Shown in pieces: positions 23,766 through 35,160 of a stretch of 52,879 nucleotides of DNA (position 1 is the first letter of the stretch; each line of letters opens with the position of its first letter). The position numbers were made by a program, and so were the translations under genes. The notes under the pieces were generated by a model, which made no database searches, was not told the DNA's origin, and saw only the letters and a program-made list of their open reading frames with translations. The stretch comes from Grammothele lineata (Eukaryota; Basidiomycota; Agaricomycetes; Polyporales; Polyporaceae). The stretch covers positions 1 to 52,879 of the forward strand of contig NDFF03000277.1 in NCBI GenBank assembly GCA_002150815.3, in the 5' to 3' direction.

Positions 23766-25974
23766 TTACACCTCCAACCCGTCCAGCCGCACTCCCCGCT
23801 GTCGACCACAACGAGGACCGTCAGCCTCAGTGTCCAGACAACACAACAAAAGGAACACGCACCCTACGCGCGCAGTGCGCCGTCAGCCTCTGGCACCCCC
23901 AAACCTTGATCTCTTCGATCTCCGTGCACTGCTCGAGCACGTCCTTGACGAACCAGTCGTCGACAGCGCGACAGAAGCCAACATCGAGACGCTGTAGCCC
24001 CGTGGCGACGCTGGGGAGAGGCTTGAGTGCCTCCTCAGACACGTCCTTCCACCCGTTGATGTTCAAACTAGTCAAATGCGCGCCCGAATGCTTCAGGAGC
24101 GCCTCGAGCGCCTTGTCCCCGAGCTCGTGGTTGCGCGAGAGGTCGAGCACCACAAGCGGGCGCGCACGCCACGTGTCGAAGAACTCGGCGACGCCCGCGT
24201 CGGTGAGGTCGGGGGTGTTGGCGAGGACGAGCGCGGATGCGCTCAAGACGTGCGGCTTGATGCCTTGGAAGAGCACGCCGTCGGACACGTTGAGGTTACC
24301 GGAGAGGTCGAGGTGCTCGAGCGACTGCCCGATCGCCTCCAGGGCGTCGATCAGCGCGCCCTCGCTGAGGGCGTCGCCCGTGCCTGGGTAGGAGAGATCG
24401 AGGTAGGTCAGCTGGCCGCGGAGGGACTTGAGGCACTCGAGGAACTCGTCGGAGAGCTTTCCGATTTCTTTGAGTCTCAGCTCTTTCAGGCTCTTGCAGT
24501 TGTCGACGAGGACTTGCATGCACTCGGTGTCAAAGCGCGGGCTCTGGGTGATCAGAAAGCCTTCCAGATTGGGGTGTGCGCGGAAGAACGCCTGCCATGA
24601 GGGAGCGCGCACGAGAAACGGACCGAGGAGCTCTATCCTCTTCAGATTGGGTAGCGATGTTGCCCATGCAGTAGCGACAGAGTCGTCCATTCGGCCACAG
24701 TAATCTAGCCGGAGAGTTGTAAGGTTTGGATTGAGAGATGCCAGCGCGCACAATGCCGGTGGAGTCAAATCTACGCGACATCAATAGATGAGCGAGCGAC
24801 AGGGGATAAATGGACTCACTGGTGACGTCGTACAGAGTGAGACGCTCGTTCTCGATGTTATAGAACAACATTGCGTTCTCCGCATTCCTGGATTAACAGT
24901 CGTTAGCGACATCCTCGCACAGTGAACGGCGACGACGCTCACAAGCTCCTGTTATTCGACAACGCCTTGGCGATCTCATCAACGTTCATGCTCCCTATAT
25001 CACCCAGCGCATCCACGTCGTCTATGTGCTTCGTGATGACCTGCCGAGCGATGAGACGAGAGGCACTGATCGCTAGAAGTCAAGCGCACCTGTATGCACA
25101 GCGAAGCGAGACTAGGAAAACGGCGCTCTTCGTAGCTGACAACGTTGCGCTTTTCGCCAGGAGCCTTGCGCTTCCGTGGTGCTGCAGGCTTCTTAAACGG
25201 GTCTGCTCCAGACGACTTGGCGCAGGTGTGGCAGAGCCACCCAGGAGGTGGGTTCGCGGCCATCGTGTACTTGGTCTGGTAGAACATGCGTGTTGAGGAC
25301 GGACAGGGGGCTGAACAGAGTAGAGGGTAGCAGACGTACCACAGTGAATTGCTTCTCGCACCTCGCGCAGTTCTCGAAGTTGCCGACAGGAGGCTTGGGG
25401 AGGTCGCCCTTCCACATCTTTGAGAGAGCGGAGTAGGGGTCCTCCTCGTCGTCTTCGTAATCGTCATCGTCGTCTCCCTTCTTTGCCTTCTTCTTCGCGT
25501 TTGCCTTCTCCTTCGCTTTCTGCTTCTGCGTCTCCTTAGCGGCTTTCGCTGCCGCCGCCTTCGACTGCTTGCGCTTCTTCGGGGCCGGCTCGTCCTCCGG
25601 CTCGTCTAGGTTGTCAGATGCGTAGCCATCGGCACGCTAGTAGGAAAGACATACCAATCAGAGTAAAGATCGTACGTTATTGACACTGAGACGCACCTGG
25701 ACCCGCTGCTGATCGTCCATATCCACATCTTCGTCCCCGTCCTCCTCTCCTGGTCGCTGCGGCTGATTGCTAGGACCAGCTGCAGGCTGTTGAGCGACAG
25801 CCTGCCTCGTTTGCGCCCTCCTGGCTACAGTTGTAGGAGTAATGCCAGATTCCTGAGATGGGCTCTCGTGTGAGTGTCTTGAACTATCATCAGGAGTCAA
25901 AACGGAAAACTCACCCGTAGGAACTCTGTTAGAGCGGACGTCGGCCCTCGCACGTTGTTATTGCGTCGACTCAT
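23766..25974 (-). CDS. rad7: nucleotide excision repair protein RAD7 homologue
   Basis: Global-genome repair factor that acts with RAD16 in recognising lesions in non-transcribed DNA and in a cullin-type ubiquitin ligase (known for yeast Rad7). The protein starts MSRRNNNVRGPTSALTEFLR, the conserved RAD7 N-terminus; exon 2 continues ESGITPTT. Next is an acidic and Lys-rich linker (KKRKQSKAAAAKAAKE). A zinc-binding block follows with NCARCEKQFTV and WLCHTCAKS. Then VITKHIDDVDALGDIG and the LRR array: LTTLRLDYCGRMDD, GQLTYLDLSYPG, SLEHLDLSGNLNVSD, LVVLDLSRNHELGD, LTSLNINGWKDVS, LQRLDVGFCRAVDD and IKVWGCQRLTAHC. The last small exon, after a 37-nt intron, gives GVRLDGLEV and a stop at 23,766; if that unusually short intron is not used, the protein ends at 23,827. 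Nuclear. Confidence 0.9.
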
Positions 25975-26229
25975 GGTGCTCTTATTTAGCCAAGGACGTT
26001 CTGCAGCACAATGTAGGGATCGTCGGGGAGAGTCCGTAGGGGACAAGGGACAGCGTGGAAGAGGACACTGGGCAGCGGTCGACGCGTCGCGACGCCTCAT
26101 TAGGCAGCCAAACAAGGCACAACAACGCGCTCGGGCGCGAACCCCGTGACTTGCGCTCATTTTGAGCGCTCTCTGTGCAGTCTGAGTCTCCCTTGTCGAG
26201 GTGCCAGCTTCACCCAAACTACTTCTCCA
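25975..26229. other. intergenic, RAD7 upstream region
   Basis: About 250 nt separating RAD7 from the left edge of the segmental duplication. It presumably holds the RAD7 promoter; no specific site recognised. Confidence 0.35.
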
Positions 26230-28560
26230 AATGATGCAGAAAATGGCGCACCGAGCTATCTACTGGCGCGTTTGTCTCCGCCCTTGTCCACTTGCGCAGT
26301 TTAGGCGACGCAGAAGCGTCCTGGTACCGACACATACGAGGTAAGTCACTGCCCACTCTCGACATCTGCATCGCCCGCCCTCCATGGTGACTCACCCGAG
26401 ACTTTCTAGCTATGGACCTTCTAACGCAAAACTCTCAATACAAACCTCTCAGCCTAATACACGGCCTACAATTGTGTGAATGATCACGATCTCATGCGCA
26501 TATGCGGGGATGCTGGCCATCTCAGGCTACCCAAACTTCGTCCCCGACGCGGAGCTCAGCCCTCTTCTACCCTGCCCTAGTCCAGCTTAATTCTTCCTAG
26601 GAACACCTTTCTCTCCACTCATCCGCAGTTTTCCATTTAGATCCTATCACGCGGAACGCCGCCGACGTCGTGTTGGTCTCCGACGTCCGTCCATCTGCCC
26701 GCCGCTGTCTTATTCGATGGGATCTCGAATATCCGCCTCGAAGGCTCCATGCAATCTGCGTTCGCTGTAGAGGGCATGCAGAATCTGCGGAGTAACTGGC
26801 AAGGCACGCTGGTACGAGTGTAGAGAATGCAACGACGAGATCGGGTGAGTGATTCCAGCTCCACGCATCACATCTCCTCGTCTAAGGCTCGTATCGTAGC
26901 TCACAGTGAAGTTTGCTCGCCAATAAAAATTGAGCGATGGAGTTAGTGCAGATCGCCTTGCGATCGCGTCCATCGATGCGCATATTTGGTACGTTGCCAT
27001 TCCGTCCACCTATCTCCATCCCCCTACGCTGGGAGTCGCTCAATCCCGCTCTACCTGCGTCAACAGGCCACGTTTTCTCCGCGTCGCTGCCAGACACCGA
27101 GCGTACCGCACATGCTGATCTTACGAGGCCTCCATTACTGGGAAACAAGCCACCTTGTTGCGCTTCCAACCAGCATGCCCTCCGGCGCTTTACTGGCACA
27201 TTGTGCTCAAGCATCGGACTCTCGTAACGAGACACCGCGAGGGCGTCGTGAGGAATATGGTCGGTACATCTCTCATGCGTCGCGCGACGTCGTCCCACAG
27301 GTGCTTATAGCCCTCTCTGAAAGTCAGAGCACACGCGCCTCGCGATGCATGTCGGTTTCCGCATCCCCCGTCGTCCCAATGACGTTCGTTTGTGATAGTG
27401 TCAACTTTAAGAGGCGGACGCCCCTGCTTTTCCGTCGTACTATCGCCGAAAGGAGGGACGCCGCCGCATTCGGTCGCGTCCAGCGTCCCTTCTCTACGCC
27501 GACACCCTGGCCGCGACGATCGGCAAGATCCCCTACGAGCCTTTTTACGAGCCGGCCGTCGACGTCTTCAATCATATCATTAAACTGTTGCAACGGATTG
27601 GCGTATTCGGGTGCGCCATTGCGTTACTCTTCCTTGTCATGTACCACTGACCTCTTTGACAGAAGCCGAATTGACTCGCTCTCATCAATCGAGGCCGTCC
27701 TCTGCTCTGTGTGAGCTTGAACGGGCCTCGACGCGCAACTCACGTAGACGCTTCGCCTCAGGTTCACGTTCCTGGAGATATTCTCCCCGGACGGCCCGAC
27801 TCCTGATGATTTCCCCTTACCCACGATCTCGCTGCCGCCGACTTCGCTAGACGTCTCGCGAATGCGTGCAGGTGCGCGATCCCCTCCCTCGCCCCAGATC
27901 ATATCGTGCTCACGTCCGTGACTGCTCACTTTGCAGGATCGTTCCGTTCTGGTCCTCCGTACTTGCGCTCGGCGGCCGGCTCAGGCTCCTTGGGTTTTGT
28001 GCGTCTGTTCTTATGTGGAATCCAAATAACGGCCTTCCACCCACGGCCTCATCTCCGGGATGATCGCGGGACAGTCCTTGTCAGAAATCGCGCGAATGGC
28101 TGGCGCTCTTCGCCCCTCCATGTACGTCTGACGCGTGTATCCCTTCGCGCCATTTCCCCTCAGTCGGACGCCACGCTCATCTTCCTACCGTGGCATCGCG
28201 CTCGCGTCTGATGTGTGTGGTTGAAACACATTTCTCTTCCTCTTCACAGCGCTCGCATGCCCGGTTCGCGGCCGTCGACGGAGACAACACCGCACGTAGT
28301 CAGTTTTTAAACGCGCTTATGTGCCATTCCAACGCGTTCAATCCGGGCTTCCGCGGCCGTGAATACCTCTATTACAAAGGAGTTTGCCTCCGCCACTCAT
28401 CGTTGAGTGGACCGGGCTCGGCCTTACCCCGACCGAGGCCTCCTCGGTTTCTCAGATTGTCCGTCAACAACGACGGTGTTCTCTCGACATCTCTACGTAC
28501 ACGTTCCCCCATTAATCTCAAGACCTTCGTTCGAGGCCATTCTCCATCATCCCTCATAGG
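26230..28560 (+). pseudogene. decayed Cys-rich gene, copy A
   Basis: Multi-exon gene of unknown family, recognised by comparison with copy B. Exon remnants: GAFVSALVHLRSLGDAEASWYRHI (26,270-26,335) joined over a GTAAGT intron to AMDLLTQNSQYKPLSL; a Cys-rich exon at 26,771-26,844 with CRIC and WYECREC (two C-x2-C pairs, reminiscent of a ZZ or zinc-ribbon finger); SADRLAIASIDAHI (about 26,940); YADTLAATIGKIPYEPFYEPA (about 27,500); RIDSLSSIEAVLCSV (about 27,670); and FTFLEIFSPDGPTPDD (about 27,770). No single splice path avoids stops, and the 5' end lacks a start, so I call it decayed. The YADTL block resembles the helical N-terminal domains of fungal signalling proteins; this is only a guess. 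Confidence 0.5.
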
Positions 28561-29061
28561 CATTTTCGAAACACAGTCTCGGAAGTATGATTGAGGCGGC
28601 GAGTGGTGGTTGGGATACGCATGTGCGTTCGGCCATTCTGCGGTGCGCGGAGCAGGTGCGCGGAGTACTAGTGGCCGTCACATGTCTCCGATGAATGTAC
28701 GAGGCTTCCGTAGGTCCGAGGACAGGTTGGATAACTGTATGATTGAGGCAATAGAATACCACTACTCTAAGCATTTAGAGGGCGGCGAGCGACCACCGTT
28801 CCTATTGCGTGATATTACCCCGTCTAAAAGGATGCAGATCAAGACATCGAGGACGTTCATCGGTGCGGCTTCAGTACAGCATGTGGTATGATTAAAAGTA
28901 TGCGAGAAGTATGGGATATTCGTATACACACGTGTATCTGTCCACCGTATATCCCACGAGTCCATAGATGCAACGCGTACGCCACAGGGCATCGCAGACC
29001 ATCGTGTGTCGTCCTCATCGTCCTCGCACTCTACCATCGTCTCCACGCAACTGTTCTCGTT
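28561..29061. other. upstream region of F-box/WD40 copy A
   Basis: Aligns with 38,340-38,822 of copy B. The closest stretch, about 28,860-28,975, is well conserved and probably contains the promoter. No coding sequence supported. Confidence 0.4.
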
Positions 29062-31566
29062 ATGCCACCCCGCGTCCCCGTCGAAGTTGCGGAGAACATC
29101 ATCGACCACCTCTCCCCCGAGGAAGACCGCGAGGAAAATTTATTCCTATGTACATCAACCACCCCTACGTATCCAACTCTACCACGCTCCAAAGTTGCAC
29201 CTTGGTGTGCCGGGACTGGAGAATCAGAAGCCGCATTCATCTCTTCAATACTGTTCGCCTTGATAGTCACTGGAAGCTCGCCCGTCTCCTCAGTCTCTTC
29301 AGGAGCGCGCCGGATATACCAAGTTTTGTCAGAACGCTTGGTCTACAGATAGGGGAACAAATCACCCCCTCCCAAGATGCGGTTATCCTATCAATTCTAC
29401 CTCGTATGCCAAATCTACGCTTCTTGGTTTGGAGCGACCCATCCGACGATAACCACCACCCTCCCCCGATTCGACCTCACTCGCGCGCTGTTATGTACAC
29501 ATCGGCCATTCACCGCCTGCATCTCGGACCCATCGATTTGACTAGCATTGATGACTTTGCGCGAATGATCATCTCACTCCCTCACCTGCAAGATCTCTCG
29601 TGTGAAGACATTCACTGCGATCCTTCAAGTGAACATGTACGGAGAGGTCGTCGAGCGGAACAGATAGGCCGTTCAATGCGCCGTTTGTCGGTGTTGAGAG
29701 TGAGTTACCTACAGCGCTTGATAGCATCAATTCCAATTCTGATCCTAGTGAGTACTTCAGCTCCATGGCCCAATTGACAGAGATGTAGCCAAGTTGCTGC
29801 TTCGGCCTTCGGCGCGGCCCCAATTGCAAGAGCTGACAATTTCCTATGGAGCGAATGAGGAATACCGAGATTGTATGTTATTTATTGCATTGAATAATCG
29901 CGTAATCTAAACCGCTGTCCTTGACTTCAAGCTTATGATAGGCTGGATCTTCAAGGAGAATGCAGCAATCTCCGCTTCATCAGATCCTCGATAAATCTAC
30001 GCGAGCATGGTGGAGGTGTAAAGCCGAGACTTCTCCATAGAATGCTTACCCTGGTCCTCTCTCCAGTTTTGACCGGTGATGCTGGCTTTCCCGTGCTGCG
30101 CCGACTCTCTCTTCTCATTCGTCATGCGACAACTGAACACATGAGAACTCTATTCTCTCATAAGATGGTCATGCTGAAATTTCAAGAGCTTGAGAAAGCA
30201 CTCATGTCCCGTCAACGGTTTCCGTTGTGTACCTTTACTGTAAACCTTCCGGGTATCAAGCTCAATCAAAAGGATTTGTGCACTCAGATGTTCATCAAAC
30301 TCCTTCCAGAACTGCACAAACACAATTTGCTCAAAGTAGAATGTTTCTCGTGTACGTCCCATACACAGTAGTATAGCCATTTCTTGCTCATTGTTCCTCA
30401 CAGCAATCCTCTCTCCATGTAAAGGACATATCGGCCCAGTTAATGGGGTTGCAACTTCGGCATCACCCTCGCCTATGATAGCCACCGTCAGTAGTGAGAA
30501 TTATCACCCTGAATTACTGCTTTGGGACGCTAGATCAGGGGAAATCCTCCATGATTTGCCGCTGAGCAACCCGGACGGGAGAGGGATGTTCAAACCGATT
30601 ATTGCACTCTCTCCGAATGGCGAACATGTTGCGTATGTCCATAAGTATGCTGCCGACATCAAGGTTTGGTCCTGCGTTACGGGGGAGTTGACCTGGAGTT
30701 CTCGAGAACTCGTCGGAATCCCTGTAGATGGCCTCGCATGGTCCCCTGATGGTTCACTCCTTGCATCTTGGTCACACAATGGCAACGCATTATTATGGAA
30801 CCTACAGTCGTATGATCCACACCTAGTCATCTCGACAAAGCACATGGGTTTAATCCATCACCTGTCTTTCTCCCCCTACGGCTCATGGTTGATGTGCACT
30901 AGCTCGAAGGCGCTTGGCATCTGGGACGCTCGAACCGGAATACATTGGGCAAATCTGACCTACCAGGGCATGACAGCTCGGTTGCCACATTCCGTTTCGG
31001 GTTTCTCGAAGGCGGCTACCCCCTGTGAAGACAGCAGCTCAGTAATTGTGGTTGCTGGCGAGGGCATACAAGTCTTCCAATGGGACTTCCTTATGGACAG
31101 CATACAAGTCCTCTACACCAATTCCAGAATCATGCCCTTCTATTCTGATGGAAACACTGTGCTCTCCAAATACGGAGATCGTATTGTGTGGGATCACATA
31201 GACAGTAAACAACAGTGGAGGATGTACGCTGTGGATACCGCGCGAGGATCAGAAAGCATCATCGCTCTCGACAGCTCGGAGGAGAACCAGCTGCAGCAGC
31301 CATACAGTCCATTCAAAGTCGCAATATCTCCAGACGGACAATACATTGCCTCTCGTGCGAAGGGTATTTATTTATGTTTATGGACAGCACACGATGGAAA
31401 GTGTGTCTCCAGGATATCAAAACACTTCCTCCCGCCAGAATCTGAGTACTCGACGATCCACGCATTCACCGATGACAGTCAATACCTCGTGTCCGGATCG
31501 GACAATGGAGCGGTGTATATCATGAACATCAGGGATCTCATAGCCGAAGGGCACCGAAATCTATGA
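29062..31566 (+). pseudogene. F-box/WD40 gene, copy A, frameshifted in the F-box
   Basis: Same gene as 38,823-41,343. The ancestral start at 29,062 reads PPRVPVEVAENIIDHLSPEED, but after residue about 28 a 10-bp deletion relative to copy B (near 29,145) shifts the frame. The rest stays open from an ATG at 29,148: exons 29,148-29,699, 29,761-29,872, 29,932-30,351 and 30,404-31,566 sum to 748 codons. If translated from there, the product would lack the first F-box helices but keep the Leu-rich middle (LQELTISYG, VLRRLSLLIRHA) and the full WD40 part (SPCKGHIGPVNG, ALSPNGEHVAYV, LAWSPDGSLLASWS, SFSPYGSWLMC, FTDDSQYLVSGSDNGAVY). It could be a pseudogene or an F-box-less decoy; intact splice sites over 2.2 kb favour recent or no loss of function in the remainder. 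Confidence 0.75.
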
Positions 31567-34095
31567 GACATCGGTGAGCGCGTGCACCTCATGGTACCAT
31601 GGGCGCAGAAACTGATATCGTGTGGCACAGGTTGACAAACTTCAACATGGTGCACACTTCGTGAGCCGTAGCCAGTTTGTGCTCGGTGTTATATTGAGAC
31701 TCATGGAACTTACAGTTGCCTTCACACTGAGTGCGCGCGTTCACGCTCGCACTTGGGGATGGGAACAATGACGGTTTCGACGGAGGAATTAGGTAGACCC
31801 TGCGAAGATATATATGTGCTCGGGCCTCGCATTCTCTTGTCCACTTGCTGTCTCAGTCAATCAATCTCTTCTCGCTTACATTTGATGACACGATTGAACA
31901 GGGAAAGGAGCCTTCGATGCGCAACGCACGCCAGAACCCTGCGCATCTTCCGCAAGTTGTCGACTCAGCGTTGAAGCTGAGATTGCGAGAGATAGCACGA
32001 CAGTGTTGAGAAATTTGACGGAAACCATTGTACTAGAACCAAGACTCACTTCTCAAGGACGTCGATGCGATCGAACCCGCGGCGTTTGGTAATGACGTTC
32101 AAACAAGACCGCCGGGCACTGCTTCGGTGCCACAGGCAGAGGGGGATTGCCGTACGGAGCACGCTCTTGAAAGCTCTGCGTCAGGTGAATATGCGGAAGT
32201 ACCCGCGGCGGTCAGTGCGTAGCTTTCCTACCCATGTCTCTCTAGGCTACGCGCAGAGGCGAAGGCGCGCGGTCAGGCCGCGTTGGCGATTTACCCCTTT
32301 CGAACAAGCTTCGTCCGAGCCTACTTCGTCAGACGATGAGCGCGACGGCGGCAGTACGTATAGTGAGATCTAAACAGCGCAGCAGCTGGGGAAAAGGGGG
32401 GGCACAGCCGGGTGGCTTGTCCTCCACGCTCAATCATGGACGTACTAGCGAATGTCGCGCCGACTCAACGCGATCATCCACCTCAGAGTCGCGACTCCGA
32501 GTCGGACTCTAGGAACAAGATATGAGAGGTTAAAGACAGATGTAAAGTGACACGAGATTCGAGAGGATATACTCACCTGACACGCGGCCATGGAATACCT
32601 CCCTACAGTCGTGCAGAACGTACGGGGGTATCGACGAAGGAGTTCGAGATCGACAGCACCGCGACTCCAGGCCAGGGCTCGAAGGCGCGATTACGTAATC
32701 CCGCACCTTTCAGAGGCGACGCATTTGACTTTGTTCCACTGAGCGTTTGCATCGACGGCTCGGTCTCTCTGGTCGTTCTCCTCTATTTCTCCGCTCTCTG
32801 GCCCTCACAACATTGGTGTCTCGACTCAACGCTGCGACGCGGCATCTCTGCGTGAAAAACTCGCCACGCTCTCCTGGCTTCATTCGACTGAGTCAGGAAG
32901 CCCCCAGGCCTCTGTCTCACCCCGCGCCGGGCATCCTCCGCAAATCCCCTCCGGGCATGTTCATTCTTCACTAGGAGGCTGTAGCGTGCGCTAGTGACAT
33001 TGAAGCTCTCGTTGGGTACGTCATGATCTGTGTCATGCCCCGTTCACCCTCCCTATCCTTGCGGGCTCGCACGGCGGGACTCGGCTGTCAGTTTTCTGAC
33101 TTGTAGTCCGTAGTCTTCACTCTCCTCTTCGAGGTACTTTTTCCTCGCGCCGTGCGCAAACATCCCGTGTCTTCTCAAGGTCGTGCTCCTCACGTCTCTG
33201 GCTCCCGCTGCCAACACACATACGACACTGGCCCTCGGCTGTCACGCGACATCCATCTTCGAGCCTTGTTCCTCCGGTCGACGCTAGCCGACAGCTCGCT
33301 CAGATGTCGGAACATGCCCTTCCCCCTTCTCTGTGCAGCCTAATGCAACCGCTGACGACCCGTCGCCGTATCCCTGTCTCCGTGCAGGACACTCACCCTC
33401 CTTGAAGCACACCCGGAACTCCGTCACCCGCCTCCATTGCTCTTCCTCCTATTCGCCGCCATTCGCTGCAACCTCTTCTTGGCTCCCTTCGACGAATGTA
33501 ATCGCCACGCTCATCTGCCAGAGAACGTCGGAGGGACAGATGAGGCCGAATAGTGCAACAGGAGGGTCGTGCGGGTCGAGTTGTGAAACTGCGGGAGCAA
33601 CGTCAGGTGAGTTTTCGTGTCGTCTCCCATTTTCCCCTTGGCCTTACGGGCCGTCGTAAACTAGCTCCTCGAGCTAGTGCGCCAGCGTAGGTGAAACGGC
33701 TGAACGAATGCGGACATCGCTCCCGATCGCACGACTCGCACCTGTTAACGTCCCTTTCTAGAGGTACGTTTCGTTCTGATCTGCCCACTTCTGTATGTGC
33801 TCACGCGTTGATGCACTTGGCTTGCTCGCGCATCTTTGGCCGTCGTCCTTTCCCTGCTCGCGGAGTTCGTCCTTCGGTTATCTTCACGTATGCGCGACTC
33901 GAATATTCGTGTACGCTCCACCCAAATTACCTTACAGCTCGGCGACATCAGACTACCGCGCTGGTGTCTTCAATCAGCGTATGATGCGCCTGTAGACAGG
34001 GGCGATGAGTCTATCACGCATGGCAATATTTTGGGCGCTTCGTGAGCGCGTCTTGAACTCGAACCGCCATCTGCGCATTCCGCACCGGGGCCACT
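31567..34095 (+). other. no intact gene; decayed exons shared with copy B
   Basis: About 2.5 kb. Two short stretches have aligned frames in copy B: SINLFSLTFDDTIEQGKEPS (about 31,860) against SINIFSLIFDDTIARGKEPS (about 41,640), and DVDAIEPAAFGNDVQT (about 32,060) against DVEGMDSMSLAMDV followed by TGA (about 41,840). These look like relics of another duplicated gene. The remainder up to the esterase shows nothing recognisable. Confidence 0.35.
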
Positions 34096-35061
34096 ATGTC
34101 AAGCGTCCTCGCTGTGTCGCAGACTTGGAAAGGGTTCGCGAATATGAAGTCCCTGGTCATTTTGTGAGCTACTCGTTTGCATATCGCCTCCTATCAGCTA
34201 ATCTTTCTTGATCTCCCTCAGTGGCGATTCCTTCTCCACCGTCGGATACAGCTCTACCGATCCGCCACCGTCCGCTGAAGAACCACTCGGAATACCCTTC
34301 CCCGGACTCACCTCGTGCGAACGCGTCGACGAAGCTACGAACACAGTCACTTACGACCCGAACTGGGTCGGCCACCTCGTCCGCTCAGTCAACGCCCACC
34401 GCACTCCCGACACCTTACTGCGCGTGTTGGACTACGCAATCAGCGGAGACACCGTCGCGCGGATGAAGCTCTGGCAAGTCCGGCGCGAGTTCCTCCCTCA
34501 CGCCGGCGCGGCACAGTCGTGGGGCAGTGGGGAGACGGCGCTGTTCGTGACGTGGATCGGGATCAACGACTGCACGTGGAACATACGGTTGAAGGCGGAG
34601 TCGGCGCAGGCGAGCTTCGTGGACTTGTTCAAGGCGCAGGAGGAGCTGTATGCGGCGGGGGCGAGGAACTTTTGTTTGGTGGACGTGCCGCCGGTGCACA
34701 CCTTCCCCGGGGGTATGTCCTGCTGTGCTATGCCCTGGGTTTGCTCTCACGCGACGTTCTCTCCACAGGTCCGAAGACGCCACCAGCTCGCGATGCGTAC
34801 ATCGCGTGGAATCCCATGCTGCGAGAGTACGCCGAGAAGTTCAGCGCCGCCCACCCGGACGCGACCGTGTTCATCTTCTCATCGTGGGACGTGTTTTCGC
34901 GCGTCCTCGCTGATCCCCCCACTGGCGGCTTCGCGCAGGATGTTGAGCGTGCGGCGCTGTTTGTGGACGGTTTCCACCCCTCTTCCGAGTTCCATGCGGT
35001 GTTTGCGCGCGAGTTCCTGACGTTCGTAGACGAGGTTCCTCCTTATTCCGAGGAGCGATAG
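34096..35061 (+). CDS. SGNH/GDSL carbohydrate esterase, copy A
   Basis: Three exons (34096-34163, 34222-34712, 34769-35061) give 283 residues. Block I is split by the first intron and reads VIFGDSFSTVGY with the nucleophile Ser; block III is WIGINDCTWN; the block V Asp/His pair is in LFVDGFHPSSEFHAVF. The layout fits fungal carbohydrate esterase family 16 acetylesterases, which remove acetyl groups from hemicellulose oligomers. Known secreted members have signal peptides; here the N-terminus MSSVLAVSQTWKGFANMKS has none, so this form may be intracellular or the secretion exon may be upstream. Ends PPYSEER. Tandem paralogue at 43,846-44,808. Confidence 0.85.
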
Positions 35062-35084
35062 GGATGCACCGTATGAAAATGAAG

Positions 35085-35160
35085 TTAGCCAGGGCCGGAT
35101 TCGAACCCACTCACCCTTCCTGAATTGACGAGTACTGTCGTTCGCTCAGCATCGTTGAAT
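35085..35160 (-). other. tRNA-like element with B-box, copy A
   Basis: On the minus strand GGTTCGAATCCGG (B-box consensus) is preceded about 40 nt earlier by tgctgagcga, a weak A-box-like word. No paired acceptor stem could be drawn, so this is a tRNA relic or tRNA-derived sequence, not a working tRNA gene. The same element follows the esterase in copy B. Confidence 0.35.

Larger units (their letters stand above)
26230..35110 (+). repeat. segmental duplication, unit A
   Basis: Left unit of a direct tandem duplication; the right unit is 35,808-44,880. Matching landmarks: the GAFV.ALVH exon (26,270 and 35,920), the Cys-rich exon (26,771 and 36,485), the ADTL exon (27,495 and 37,175), the F-box ATG (29,062 and 38,823), the WD40 stop (31,566 and 41,343), and the esterase ATG (34,096 and 43,846). 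The offset drifts from about 9,650 to 9,780 because of indels. The copies differ by many substitutions, so the duplication is old. Exact edges cannot be fixed by eye. Confidence 0.85.

Noticed and set aside
24076..24600. 174-codon plus-strand frame
   Set aside because: Antisense of the RAD7 leucine-rich repeats; the low-complexity Glu/Val pattern is the typical reverse of LRR codons.
27624..27929. Minus-strand frame open in both duplication units (also 37,222-37,587)
   Set aside because: The shared frame follows from near-identity of the two copies here; the plus strand has intron-like GTGAGC and CAG borders and a protein-like frame, so the antisense frame is probably a shadow.
34315..35061. 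Long alternative frame across the esterase
   Set aside because: Overlaps the GDSL esterase in another frame; the spliced esterase with three SGNH blocks explains the region.
35085..35160. Functional tRNA gene
   Set aside because: B-box is present but acceptor and T stems do not pair.
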